NCBI GenBank assembly: GCA_020025595.1 | Contig: JAHHRV010000023.1 | Span: forward strand, 1 to 34,882 | Direction: 5' to 3' | Length of the DNA stretch: 34,882 nucleotides | Source: Oscillospiraceae bacterium | GTDB lineage: Bacteria > Bacillota > Clostridia > Oscillospirales > Oscillospiraceae | Shown: positions 1-6,942 of the stretch, in pieces | Layout of the letters: each line of letters starts with the position of its first letter | Numbering within the stretch: the stretch's first letter is position 1 | The notes under the pieces: generated by a model | Databases searched by the model: none | Told to the model about the DNA's origin: nothing | The model's input: only the letters and a program-made list of their open reading frames with translations | Made by a program: the position numbers and the translations under genes

Positions 1-309
1 ATGAATCAGATGGCAATGATGAAGCAGGCTCAGAAGATGCAGCAGCAGATGCTTCAGATGCAGGAAGAGATGGAGAAGAAGACCTACTCTGCAACTGCAG
101 GCGGCGGCATGGTAACCGCTGAGGTCAACGGCAAGCACGAAATCGTGAACCTTCAGATCAACCCCGAAGCAGTGGATCCCGATGATGTGGATATGCTGCA
201 GGACATGGTAATCGCTGCTGTCAACGAGGCTTTCCGTACAGCTGATGCAGATGCTTCCAGCAACATGGCAAAGCTCACCGGCGGTCTGAATCTGGGCGGC
301 CTGTTCTAA
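1..309 (+). CDS. ybaB: YbaB/EbfC nucleoid-associated protein
   Basis: This is a small DNA-binding nucleoid protein of the YbaB/EbfC family, usually a homodimer encoded between dnaX and recR. The N-terminus is a Met/Gln-rich amphipathic helix (repeats such as KMQQQMLQMQEEME), followed by the family core around VNGKHEIVNLQINPEAVDPDD and a Gly/Leu-rich C-terminal tail. It reads from the first base of the window. Clostridial homologues often have 8-15 further N-terminal residues, so the true start may lie upstream and the gene may be 5'-truncated here. The stop codon lies 9 bp before recR and the recR ribosome binding site overlaps it, so the two are co-transcribed. Family assignment is confident; the start is not. 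Confidence 0.9.
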   Translation: MNQMAMMKQAQKMQQQMLQMQEEMEKKTYSATAGGGMVTAEVNGKHEIVNLQINPEAVDPDDVDMLQDMVIAAVNEAFRTADADASSNMAKLTGGLNLGGLF

Positions 310-318
310 GGAGGAGCC

Positions 319-918
319 ATGCAGTTTTTTCCTGCCGCATTGCAGAATCTGTCTGACCAGTTTGCAAGACTGCCGGGTATCGGCGGCAAGACCGCTCAGC
401 GGCTTGCGTTTCATGTGCTCAGCCTGCCGTTGCAGGATGCTCAGGAGTTTGCTGATGCCATTATGGAGGCAAAGCGGACGGTGAAGTGCTGTCCCGTATG
501 CCAGAACCTCACAGACCGCGAAATTTGCCCGATCTGTGATGATGACAGCCGGGATCACGGCCTGATCTGTGTGGTGGCGGAGCCGAAGGATGTGATTGCA
601 ATGGAGCGCAGCCGGGAATACCGGGGCGTTTATCATGTACTCCATGGCGTTATTTCTCCGCTGAACCATGTCACCCAGGATGATATCCGTGTGAAGGAGC
701 TTCTGATGCGGGTATCCAAGGGTGATGTAAGAGAAGTCATTATGGCGACGAACCCGGATACTGAAGGCGAGGCGACCGCAATGTATATTTCCAGATTGCT
801 TCGCCCGATGGAGGTCAAGGTGACACGGCTTGCCTATGGCGTGCCTGTGGGAAGCCAGCTGGAGTATGCAGACGAAGTCACACTGTCCAGAGCACTGGAA
901 GGCAGACAAGAAATCTGA
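319..918 (+). CDS. recR: Recombination mediator protein RecR
   Basis: RecR acts with RecO (and RecF) to load RecA on gapped DNA. At 199 residues it has the usual family length. Domains in order are an N-terminal helix-hairpin-helix (LPGIGGKTAQRLAFHVL, about residues 18-34), a four-cysteine zinc finger (CCPVCQN...ICPIC, about 56-73), a TOPRIM domain starting near ICVVAEPKDV (about 81) with an ATNPDTEGEAT loop, and a C-terminal Walker-B-like segment (TRLAYGVPVGSQLEYAD). The start ATG follows an AAGGAGGAG site that overlaps the ybaB stop, which indicates translational coupling. A strong terminator follows, so this ends the ybaB-recR transcript. Confidence 0.96.
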   Translation: MQFFPAALQNLSDQFARLPGIGGKTAQRLAFHVLSLPLQDAQEFADAIMEAKRTVKCCPVCQNLTDREICPICDDDSRDHGLICVVAEPKDVIAMERSREYRGVYHVLHGVISPLNHVTQDDIRVKELLMRVSKGDVREVIMATNPDTEGEATAMYISRLLRPMEVKVTRLAYGVPVGSQLEYADEVTLSRALEGRQEI

Positions 919-929
919 ATATAATCAGT

Positions 930-957
930 AAAGAGGATGCTTCGGCATCCTCTTTTT
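930..957 (+). terminator. Rho-independent terminator after recR
   Basis: An 11-bp perfect stem at 930-940/945-955 is closed by a TTCG tetraloop. The 3' side of the stem runs into a T tract. The position fits the end of the ybaB-recR transcript. Confidence 0.93.
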
Positions 958-978
958 GTGTTTTGGGCGAAATGAGTA

Positions 979-1007
979 TTGATATTGTGAAAGAATTTTC
1001 GTATAAT
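979..1007 (+). promoter_or_regulatory. Sigma-A promoter of pncB
   Basis: A -35 TTGATA (979-984) and a -10 TATAAT (1002-1007) are separated by exactly 17 bp. The expected transcription start near 1014 gives a leader of about 24 nt before the pncB ATG at 1038. Confidence 0.88.
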
Positions 1008-1037
1008 GAGGAAAAACGAACAAAGAGGTGTGTTGCT

Positions 1038-2486
1038 ATGGACTTTGATAGCAAACTGAATCTGACCATGCTTTGCGACTTCTACGAACTGACCATGGGT
1101 AACGGTTATTTCGAGAGAGGCTACGCAGATCGTATTACCTATTTTGATGTATTCTATCGTCAGATTCCTGACGGCGGCGGATTTGCCATTGCTGCCGGTC
1201 TGGAACAGATCATCCAGTACATTCAGGATCTGCATTTCGATCCAGCGGATATCGAATATCTGCGCAATCGGAACCTGTTCTGCGATGAGTTCCTGGATTA
1301 TCTGGCAAACTTCAAGTTTACCGGCGATATCTGGGCAGTTCCGGAAGGAACCCCGATTTTCCCCAGAGAACCGATCATTACCGTTCGCGCTCCGGCAGTG
1401 CAGGCACAGCTGGTTGAAACCTATCTGCTGCTTTGCATCAATCACCAGAGCCTGATTGCGACCAAGGCAAACCGTGTGGTTCGTGCAGCAGAAGGCCGCA
1501 CCGTTCTGGAGTTCGGCTCCCGCCGTGCACAGGGTGCAGATGCAGCCATTCTGGGCGCCCGTGCTGCTTATATCGGCGGTTGTAACGGCACTGCCTGTAC
1601 CATCGCAGATCAGCTCTATGGCGTCCACGCAGGCGGCACCATGGCACACGCCTGGGTGCAGATGTTTGACAGCGAGTACGAGGCTTTCAAGAGCTACTGC
1701 GAGATCTACCCCGACAATGCAACGCTGCTGGTGGATACCTATAACACACTGAAGTCCGGCGTGCCCAATGCTATCAAGGCATTTAACGAGGTCCTGAAGC
1801 CTCTTGGCATCCGCAAGTGCGGCATCCGACTGGATTCCGGTGATATGGCTTACCTGACCCGTGAAGCAAGAAAAATGCTGGATGAAGCCGGCTGGACAGA
1901 ATGCCAGATTTCCGTATCCAACTCTCTGGATGAGCACACCATTCAGGATCTGCTCCGTCAGGGCGCTAAGATCGATATGTTCGGCGTCGGTGAGCGTTTG
2001 ATCACAGCCCGTTCCGAACCGGTCTTTGGCGGTGTGTATAAGCTGACTGCTGTGGAGCATGAGGACGGCACCATTGAGCCTAAGATCAAGATTTCCGAGA
2101 ATGTGGGTAAGATTACGAATCCTCATTTCAAGAAGCTGTATCGTTTCTTCGGCAACGACAATGGCAAGGCAATCGCCGACTACCTCTGCGTGCATGACGA
2201 AGTGGTGGACGATTCCGGCAAGCTGGAGATTTTTGATCCCGAAGCAACCTGGAAGACCAAGGTCGTTGATAACTTTACTGCAAAAGAACTGCTGGTGCCC
2301 ATCTTCAAAGGTGGCAAGCTGGTGTATAAGTGCCCCGAGTTGGACGAGATCCGTGCTTACTGCCTGGATCAGGTGGACAAGCTCTGGGATGAGGTCAAGC
2401 GCTTTGATAATCCTCACAGCTACTATGTGGACCTGTCCAAGAAGCTGTGGAACATCAAGTATGATCTGCTGAAGAAGAATAGTTGA
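1038..2486 (+). CDS. pncB: Nicotinate phosphoribosyltransferase
   Basis: This enzyme joins nicotinate and PRPP to give nicotinate mononucleotide, the entry step of the Preiss-Handler NAD salvage route in the cytoplasm. The 482-residue protein begins MDFDSKLNLTMLCDFYELTM, typical of the family. It carries FGSRRAQGADAAILGARAAY (about residues 157-176), GTMAHAWV with the candidate phospho-accepting His (about 202-209), and the phosphate-binding segment GIRLDSGDMAYL (about 262-273). The ATG at 1038 is chosen over an in-frame upstream extension because it has an AAAGAGGTG site and lies just after a consensus promoter. The gene has its own promoter upstream and a hairpin downstream, so it may be monocistronic or read into the GIY-YIG gene. 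Confidence 0.95.
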   Translation: MDFDSKLNLTMLCDFYELTMGNGYFERGYADRITYFDVFYRQIPDGGGFAIAAGLEQIIQYIQDLHFDPADIEYLRNRNLFCDEFLDYLANFKFTGDIWAVPEGTPIFPREPIITVRAPAVQAQLVETYLLLCINHQSLIATKANRVVRAAEGRTVLEFGSRRAQGADAAILGARAAYIGGCNGTACTIADQLYGVHAGGTMAHAWVQMFDSEYEAFKSYCEIYPDNATLLVDTYNTLKSGVPNAIKAFNEVLKPLGIRKCGIRLDSGDMAYLTREARKMLDEAGWTECQISVSNSLDEHTIQDLLRQGAKIDMFGVGERLITARSEPVFGGVYKLTAVEHEDGTIEPKIKISENVGKITNPHFKKLYRFFGNDNGKAIADYLCVHDEVVDDSGKLEIFDPEATWKTKVVDNFTAKELLVPIFKGGKLVYKCPELDEIRAYCLDQVDKLWDEVKRFDNPHSYYVDLSKKLWNIKYDLLKKNS

Positions 2487-2496
2487 TCAAAAAATT

Positions 2497-2522
2497 CTGG
2501 GTCGAGGGAAACCTCGACCCAG
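2497..2522. other. 11-bp GAAA-loop hairpin between pncB and the GIY-YIG gene
   Basis: A perfect 11-bp stem (2497-2507/2512-2522) with a GAAA tetraloop lies immediately after the pncB stop. On the + strand it is not followed by T residues, whereas the - strand side is (AATTTTTTG). It is therefore a poor + terminator. It could act as a 3'-end stabiliser, a bidirectional element, or a stop for antisense transcription. Confidence 0.7.
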
Positions 2523-2540
2523 TGCTGTATCAGGAGATTT

Positions 2541-2819
2541 ATGGACAAAAAATGGGTGGTTTATATCCTTGAGTGCGGCGACGGAAGCCTTTATACCGGA
2601 ATTACGGATGATTTTGATCGTCGGTATAAAATGCACGCAGAAGGGAAGGGCGCCAAATACACCCGGGGCAGAGGTCCTCTGATTCCCCGGTACCGGGAAG
2701 AATGCGAAGACCACAGCGCGGCGCTGAGACGGGAAATTGCAATCAAGCGTCTGTCGAGGCAGGAAAAGCTGCAACTGTGTGCTGCCTGGCAGGAACAGCA
2801 GAGCGAAACTGCAGAATAA
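2541..2819 (+). CDS. GIY-YIG nuclease-domain protein (UPF0213/YhbQ type)
   Basis: This is a 92-residue single-domain GIY-YIG protein of the UPF0213/YhbQ/YazA kind. The GIY motif appears as VVYILECGDGSLYTGIT (about residues 6-22), followed by the conserved Arg in DRRYKMH and KYTRGRGP, and a Glu-rich helix (HSAALRREIAIKRLSR) carrying the expected catalytic glutamate. Family members are structure-selective or uncharacterised nucleases; the biological role here is unknown. The ATG at 2541 has a CAGGAGATTT ribosome binding site. It sits 54 bp after pncB, with a hairpin between, and ends at its own terminator. Confidence 0.9.
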   Translation: MDKKWVVYILECGDGSLYTGITDDFDRRYKMHAEGKGAKYTRGRGPLIPRYREECEDHSAALRREIAIKRLSRQEKLQLCAAWQEQQSETAE

Positions 2820-2896
2820 TTTCGGCAGAAGAAAATGCTGCGCCGGGGCAGTACGGAATGCTGTTTATCATAGAATATCTTTAAGTGAAGCGGCAC

Positions 2897-2919
2897 AGCA
2901 GCAGCGGTGCTGCTTTTTT
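2897..2919 (+). terminator. Rho-independent terminator after the GIY-YIG gene
   Basis: A 7-bp stem (2897-2903/2908-2914) with a GCGG loop is followed by an uninterrupted T run, about 80 bp beyond the GIY-YIG stop codon. Confidence 0.75.
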
Positions 2920-2950
2920 GTGGACATACCTTTATTTTGGCAAAACAATA

Positions 2951-2982
2951 CCCCTTGTGCAAAGAGATTTCTGCACAAGGGG
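2951..2982 (-). terminator. Terminator for the small membrane protein gene, possibly bidirectional
   Basis: An 11-bp stem (2951-2961/2972-2982, CCCCTTGTGCA and complement) lies between convergent genes. T-rich sequence follows on both strands (GGCTTTTG on +, TATTGTTTTG on -), so it may stop transcripts from either side. Confidence 0.65.
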
Positions 2983-3037
2983 GCTTTTGCTATTTGTCCG
3001 TATTTACCGGCGCTGTTCAATGTGCCGGGATGTTTGT

Positions 3038-3319
3038 TTATTCTTCTTCGAAGTCAGCATCGTCTGCGACGGGAGCTGTGTCAGTTTCGGTGTGGGTCGG
3101 TTCTGCGGGAGCTTCCTCTGTGACAGTCTGTGTGAAAGACTCGGTGGAAGCGGGTGCAAAGTGCTCATCTACCACGAAATCATCCTCGAGCGTGCAGCGG
3201 GGACACAGCTTGCATAACCAGGCGTGGATGGTATCAAAGTACCGAACAACAAGATATGCGATGCCTGCAACAGCGGCTGCGGCTGCAATACATTTGATCA
3301 AGGTGTTCTTCTTTTTCAT
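3038..3319 (-). CDS. Small single-span membrane protein with CxxCxxC motif
   Basis: I do not recognise the family. The 93-residue product starts MKKKNTLIKCIAAAAAVAGI, a basic start followed by one hydrophobic span (about residues 8-26) with no obvious signal peptidase site. Next comes a short segment holding LCKLCPRC (Cys at about 36, 39 and 42). The rest is an acidic, Thr/Pro/Ala-rich, probably disordered tail ending ADDADFEEE. The ATG at 3319 is preferred over one six codons upstream, because a GGAGG site lies 7 nt before it and would otherwise be inside the gene. It has its own promoter. A membrane anchor with a disordered tail is what can be seen; no function is assigned. Confidence 0.75.
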   Translation of the reverse strand: MKKKNTLIKCIAAAAAVAGIAYLVVRYFDTIHAWLCKLCPRCTLEDDFVVDEHFAPASTESFTQTVTEEAPAEPTHTETDTAPVADDADFEEE

Positions 3320-3351
3320 GGCGTAACCTCCATTCATGAGTTCATGTTACC

Positions 3352-3380
3352 AGTATAACCAATTGTCCGCATAATTTCAA
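3352..3380 (-). promoter_or_regulatory. Sigma-A promoter of the small membrane protein gene
   Basis: Read on the - strand, TTGAAA (3375-3380) and TATACT (3352-3357) are separated by 17 bp. It lies in the short gap after the birA stop, which lacks an obvious terminator, so birA transcripts may also read through. Confidence 0.8.
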
Positions 3381-3391
3381 TAGTTTTTTAT

Positions 3392-4198
3392 TTATACATA
3401 CCCGTACAGACCCCGGATGCTGACTTCTCCGGAGTTTACTGCTTCGGTGGTTCCGTCTTCGTATGTTACAACCAGAGCACCCTGGTCATCAATGTCTGTT
3501 GCAGTGGCGTGGCGGATATCTTCCCCTCGGACGATGCTGATTTCCTTGCCCAGAGTGAAACAGTCCTGACGATACCGATCAAGAATGCCGGCCTTGCGGG
3601 GCAGCAACTCGGCATCCATGGTATACAGAGCTTTGATCAGTTCACTGGTGAGTAAATCTCTGTCGACAGCAGTTCCGGTAATCATTTGGGCAGAACAGGC
3701 CATGGAACGGATAGATGCATCGAAATCCATTTCTGTCTGGCAGCAGTTGATGCCGATGCCGACGATTGCGTATTCCACACGAAATGTTTTCGGATTAAGG
3801 GAAAGCTCGGTGAGAATTCCACCCAGTTTTTGATTTTTCCAAATCAGATCGTTGGTCCATTTGATAGCGGGGCGAAAACCCAGAGCGGCCTGAACAGCGT
3901 CGCAGGCGGCGACGGCAGTTGCGCAGGTCAGATGCATGATTTCACTGGGCATACAGTTCGGACGGAGAATGACCGTCATATAGATTCCCATACCGCCGGG
4001 AGACAGAAAGCTTCGGCCCATACGGCCTCGGCCTGCACTTTGGCGGTCAGCAATCAGAACAGTGCCTCCGGGAGCACCCTGTGCGGCCAGCTCCTTTGCC
4101 AGTGTGTTGGTGGAGTCAACCACATCAAAGTACTGCACGGTGCTGCTCCAGGGGTGATTGCCTAAATAGGCTTTTATTCGCTGTATTGGTTCATTCAT
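3392..4198 (-). CDS. birA: Biotin--[acetyl-CoA-carboxylase] ligase, class I
   Basis: This ligase forms biotinyl-AMP and transfers biotin to the carrier lysine of biotin-dependent carboxylases. The 268-residue protein has the catalytic-domain marks DSTNTLAKELA (about residues 28-38), the adenylate-binding loop GRGRMGR (56-62), KWTNDLIWKNQKLGGIL and VGIGINC, plus a C-terminal SH3-like domain (about 220-268, ending SGEVSIRGLYGY). It lacks the N-terminal winged helix of bifunctional BirA, so it should be a ligase only and not a biotin-operon repressor. The start ATG has an AAGGTGATTTGAT leader and a promoter 30 bp upstream. Confidence 0.95.
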   Translation of the reverse strand: MNEPIQRIKAYLGNHPWSSTVQYFDVVDSTNTLAKELAAQGAPGGTVLIADRQSAGRGRMGRSFLSPGGMGIYMTVILRPNCMPSEIMHLTCATAVAACDAVQAALGFRPAIKWTNDLIWKNQKLGGILTELSLNPKTFRVEYAIVGIGINCCQTEMDFDASIRSMACSAQMITGTAVDRDLLTSELIKALYTMDAELLPRKAGILDRYRQDCFTLGKEISIVRGEDIRHATATDIDDQGALVVTYEDGTTEAVNSGEVSIRGLYGYV

Positions 4199-4227
4199 AT
4201 CAAATCACCTTACCATGTTTTATCCTT

Positions 4228-4256
4228 ACTTTATCACGAAACGCAAAAGGAGTCAA
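4228..4256 (-). promoter_or_regulatory. Sigma-A promoter of birA
   Basis: On the - strand, TTGACT (4251-4256) and TAAAGT (4228-4233) are 17 bp apart, with an extended -10 TGA just before the -10. The -35 sits directly beside the T tract of the preceding gene's terminator. Confidence 0.75.
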
Positions 4257-4284
4257 AGAAAATGCCCACCGTCAGGTGGGCATT
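4257..4284 (-). terminator. Terminator after the homocysteine methyltransferase gene
   Basis: A 9-bp stem (4262-4270/4275-4283, ATGCCCACC and complement) with a 4-nt loop is followed on the - strand by TTTCTTT, 13 bp past the stop codon. Confidence 0.85.
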
Positions 4285-4296
4285 GTGGGTGTATCG

Positions 4297-5166
4297 TTAC
4301 AGCCGCTGTGCAATGGCACGGATGTGGTCAGGGGTTGTACCGCAGCAGCCGCCAAGAATGGTCGCACCCATGCTGGCACAGTCGAGCATGATTGCTGCGA
4401 AATCCTCGGGACCCAGAGAGTATTCTGCGATGCCCTCGGGGGAAATGGTGGGCGTACCGGCATTGGGCTTGCAGACCAGCGGCCCGCGGACCTGTCTGCG
4501 GAGCTTGCTGACCAGTCCTGCGGTCATGTTGTCTGCCGTGACGCAGTTAAAGCCTACCGCAGCGGCACCGGCGCTTTCCAGTTCGTGCAGAATCTTTCCG
4601 GCGTCCATTCCGGAGAACAGGGAACCGTCAGACTGCATGGTAAAGCTGTAGATCACGGTCTCGGCACCTTCCAGCTCTGCGGCGGTCAGGATGGCTTCTG
4701 CGTCCTGGGGGTACAGCAGGGTTTCTGCAGCCAGAAGATCTGCGCCGCCTTCCAGCAGGCCTGTGATCTGGCGGCGGTAGTTCTCTACCATAGTGTCAAA
4801 CAGAGCGGTATCATATGAATCGATGAAAGCTGCCAGAGTAGTCAGGTTGCCGGCAATCAGTGCATCGGGGGCTGCCTTGCGGCTGAGACTGACCAGCATG
4901 GCGTTGATGGTTTCTGTCTGGCGATCCAGCTTTACATTGGCAAGGGGGATGGGCTGCGCCTGAAAGGTGGGCGCATAAATAACGCGACTGCCTGCCTGGT
5001 AATATTTGCGCTGCAGATCAATGATGACCTCAGGGTGATTGATGATCCATTCTTCTGTGCAGCAGCCACGCGGCATGCCGGATTTCATCAGATTGGAACC
5101 GGTGGCACCGTCCAGAAGGAGAATGCCCTGATTGATGAGGTTCTGAAATTCCTGTTTACTAAGCAT
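4297..5166 (-). CDS. Homocysteine S-methyltransferase family protein (stand-alone Hcy domain)
   Basis: This is a zinc-dependent methyltransferase domain that activates the thiol of homocysteine. The 289 residues span only the Hcy-binding TIM barrel, with DGATGSNLMKSGMP near the N-terminus, GFNCVTADNM holding the first zinc cysteine, KPNAGTP, and GGCCGTTPDHIRAI holding the other two. Full cobalamin methionine synthase carries further folate, B12 and activation domains that are absent here. The methyl donor is therefore unknown: S-methylmethionine, betaine, or a corrinoid partner encoded elsewhere. The ATG at 5166 with an AAGGG site is preferred to an upstream TTG at 5196. The gene is flanked by its own promoter and terminator. 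Confidence 0.88.
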   Translation of the reverse strand: MLSKQEFQNLINQGILLLDGATGSNLMKSGMPRGCCTEEWIINHPEVIIDLQRKYYQAGSRVIYAPTFQAQPIPLANVKLDRQTETINAMLVSLSRKAAPDALIAGNLTTLAAFIDSYDTALFDTMVENYRRQITGLLEGGADLLAAETLLYPQDAEAILTAAELEGAETVIYSFTMQSDGSLFSGMDAGKILHELESAGAAAVGFNCVTADNMTAGLVSKLRRQVRGPLVCKPNAGTPTISPEGIAEYSLGPEDFAAIMLDCASMGATILGGCCGTTPDHIRAIAQRL

Positions 5167-5199
5167 AGGCGTCGCCCTTTCTATATGAATATACAAAAT

Positions 5200-5228
5200 A
5201 TCCTATCATGATTTGTTTATTTTTTCAA
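5200..5228 (-). promoter_or_regulatory. Sigma-A promoter of the homocysteine methyltransferase gene
   Basis: On the - strand, TTGAAA (5223-5228) and TAGGAT (5200-5205) are separated by 17 bp, with an extended -10 TGA. It is arranged divergently from the aminopeptidase promoter about 20 bp away. Confidence 0.78.
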
Positions 5229-5246
5229 GATAAACCCTATAATGGA

Positions 5247-5275
5247 TTGACGGGCGGAAACAAGTCTGATAGAAT
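5247..5275 (+). promoter_or_regulatory. Sigma-A promoter of the M29 aminopeptidase gene
   Basis: TTGACG (5247-5252) and TAGAAT (5270-5275) are 17 bp apart, with an extended -10 TGA at 5267-5269. The start codon follows at 5304. Confidence 0.83.
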
Positions 5276-5303
5276 GGGTGGAAAACCAGCAAAGGAGTTT
5301 TTT

Positions 5304-6527
5304 ATGAAGAAGACAGTTCTCAGAGAATACGCCCGCCTGATTGTGCGCTGCGGCGTAAATGTTCAGAAGGGACAGGAAGTTATCATCTATGCCGGACTGG
5401 ATCAGCCCGAATTTGTTCAGATGGTAGCCGAAGAAGCCTACAAGGCAAAGGCTAAGAAGGTTATTGTGGAGTGGAAGTACGCTCCTTTGGAAAAGATTCA
5501 TGTGCGCAATCAGTCCGTGACCACCATGGGTACCGTGGAGGCATGGGAAAAAGAGCGCCAGCAGCATTACTGCGATGTGATGCCTGCACGCATCCATCTG
5601 GTGTCCGATGATCCTGATGGAATGAAGGGTATGAACATGGAAAAGGTTGCAAAGGCCCGCAAGCTGAGCTACCCCATCCTGAAGCCCTACAATGATGCAC
5701 GCAACGGCAGACAGCAGTGGTGCATTGCAGCAGTTCCCGGCGTGGCCTGGGCAAAGAAGGTTTTCCCCGGTCTGAGCAAGAATCAGGCAGTCGAGAAGCT
5801 GTGGGAGGCAATCCTGTCTGCTTCCAGAGTGGACGAAGATCCCATCAAGGCATGGGAGAACCACAATGCTGATCTGGCTGAGCGCTGCGAGTATCTGAAT
5901 ATTCTGGAAATTGAGAGCCTGCACTATACTGCAGACAACGGCACCGACCTGACCGTCGGCATGATTCCTCAGGCTCAATTCTGCGGCGGCAGCGAGACCA
6001 GCCTGGACGGAATCACCTTCAATCCCAACATTCCCTCCGAGGAATGCTTTATCTCTCCCAAGAGAGGCAAGGCTGACGGTATCGTCTATTCCACCAAGCC
6101 TCTGAGCTATCAGGGTCAGCTGATCGACGGCTTCTCCCTGCGCTTTGAAAACGGTAAGGCTGTGGAAGCCAAGGCACAGCAGGGCGAGGAACTGCTGAAA
6201 ACCATGATTTCCATGGATGAGGGTGCAGCATATCTGGGCGAGTGCGCTCTGGTTCCTCAGGCAAGCCCCATTTCCGAGAGCGGCATTCTGTTCTATAACA
6301 CCCTGTTCGACGAAAATGCTTCCTGCCACCTGGCTATGGGCAGAGGCTTCTCTGATACCATCGAAAACTATCAGAACTACACTCTGGAGCAGTGCCGCGA
6401 CATGGGCATCAACGACTCCATGATCCATGTGGACTTCATGATCGGCTGCGACAGCATGAATATTGATGCAATCTGCAGCGACGGCAGTGTGGTTCGTATT
6501 TTTGAAAAGGGTAACTGGGCATTTTAA
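5304..6527 (+). CDS. Aminopeptidase, peptidase family M29
   Basis: This is a dinuclear-metal aminopeptidase of the AmpS/AmpT type that removes N-terminal residues from peptides in the cytoplasm. The 407 residues match the family's usual length of about 410. Conserved stretches include GCGVNVQKGQEV near the N-terminus, NIPSEECFISP with a candidate metal-binding Glu (about residue 250), LGECALVP (about 313-320), FYNTLFDENASCHLAMGRGF with Glu and His ligands (about 332-351), and IHVDFMIGC near the C-terminus (His and Asp ligands). The ATG at 5304 has an AAAGGAG site and follows a good promoter; a longer in-frame reading starting at 5208 overlaps that promoter and is rejected. Confidence 0.93.
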   Translation: MKKTVLREYARLIVRCGVNVQKGQEVIIYAGLDQPEFVQMVAEEAYKAKAKKVIVEWKYAPLEKIHVRNQSVTTMGTVEAWEKERQQHYCDVMPARIHLVSDDPDGMKGMNMEKVAKARKLSYPILKPYNDARNGRQQWCIAAVPGVAWAKKVFPGLSKNQAVEKLWEAILSASRVDEDPIKAWENHNADLAERCEYLNILEIESLHYTADNGTDLTVGMIPQAQFCGGSETSLDGITFNPNIPSEECFISPKRGKADGIVYSTKPLSYQGQLIDGFSLRFENGKAVEAKAQQGEELLKTMISMDEGAAYLGECALVPQASPISESGILFYNTLFDENASCHLAMGRGFSDTIENYQNYTLEQCRDMGINDSMIHVDFMIGCDSMNIDAICSDGSVVRIFEKGNWAF

Positions 6528-6563
6528 TCATTCACTGTTTTTACAAAAAAATTAAAAAAACAC

Positions 6564-6592
6564 TTGCATTCTTCCTGCGAATGTGTTATGAT
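6564..6592 (+). promoter_or_regulatory. Sigma-A promoter of rpmE with extended -10
   Basis: TTGCAT (6564-6569), a 17-bp spacer, TGT and TATGAT (6587-6592) form a strong extended promoter. It is preceded by an A-rich run (6545-6560) that resembles an UP element. The bases just downstream, AGCTGAGCG, recur at the same position in the rpmB promoter. Confidence 0.88.
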
Positions 6593-6659
6593 AGCTGAGC
6601 GATTGGAATTGCTGGGGCGATTGTGCCCTTTCACGATGATTCAGAAAGAGGTGAACTAC

Positions 6660-6860
6660 ATGAAGGAAGGTATCCATCCCAATTACGAACAGACTACGAT
6701 TCGCTGCGCTTGCGGCAATGTCTTTACCACTGGTTCTACCAAGAAGGACATCAAGGTTGAAATCTGCTCCAAGTGCCACCCTTTCTATACCGGCAAGCAG
6801 AAGCTGGTTGACACCGGTGGACGTGTTGATCGTTTCAACAAGCGTTTTGGCCTGAAGTAA
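6660..6860 (+). CDS. rpmE: 50S ribosomal protein L31 (zinc-binding form)
   Basis: L31 is a large-subunit protein bridging the ribosomal subunits. The 66 residues start MKEGIHPNYEQTTIRCACGN and contain two cysteine pairs, C16/C18 and C36/C39 (CACG and CSKC), so this is the zinc-containing version and not the zinc-free paralogue made under zinc limitation. The ATG at 6660 is preceded by AGAGGTG. The leader of about 60 nt contains a GGGC/GCCC hairpin near 6615-6628. L31 leader structures are known in Firmicutes, but I cannot confirm that this is one. The gene is a single transcription unit between its promoter and a strong terminator. Confidence 0.96.
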   Translation: MKEGIHPNYEQTTIRCACGNVFTTGSTKKDIKVEICSKCHPFYTGKQKLVDTGGRVDRFNKRFGLK

Positions 6861-6865
6861 GACCT

Positions 6866-6899
6866 AAAGCCCGCACTGCGTATGTAGTGCGGGCTTTTT
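6866..6899 (+). terminator. Rho-independent terminator after rpmE
   Basis: A 12-bp perfect stem (6866-6877/6886-6897, AAAGCCCGCACT and complement) with an 8-nt loop runs into a T tract, 5 bp after the rpmE stop. Confidence 0.94.
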
Positions 6900-6942
6900 A
6901 TATCTTTTTGACGAATTGCGGATGTATTCCGCGAGGTGATAT

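Noticed and set aside
834..2417. A 527-residue open frame on the - strand antisense to pncB
   Set aside because: It is a codon-bias shadow of pncB. It also runs across the pncB promoter and the recR terminator, and matches nothing I recognise.
4081..4818. A 245-residue + strand frame across birA and the homocysteine methyltransferase gene
   Set aside because: It crosses a terminator, a promoter and two clear - strand genes, so it is a shadow.
6593..6659. rpmE leader as an L31 autoregulatory RNA
   Set aside because: Only a short GGGC/GCCC hairpin is visible and I cannot match it to a known leader consensus by eye; a covariance-model search would decide.
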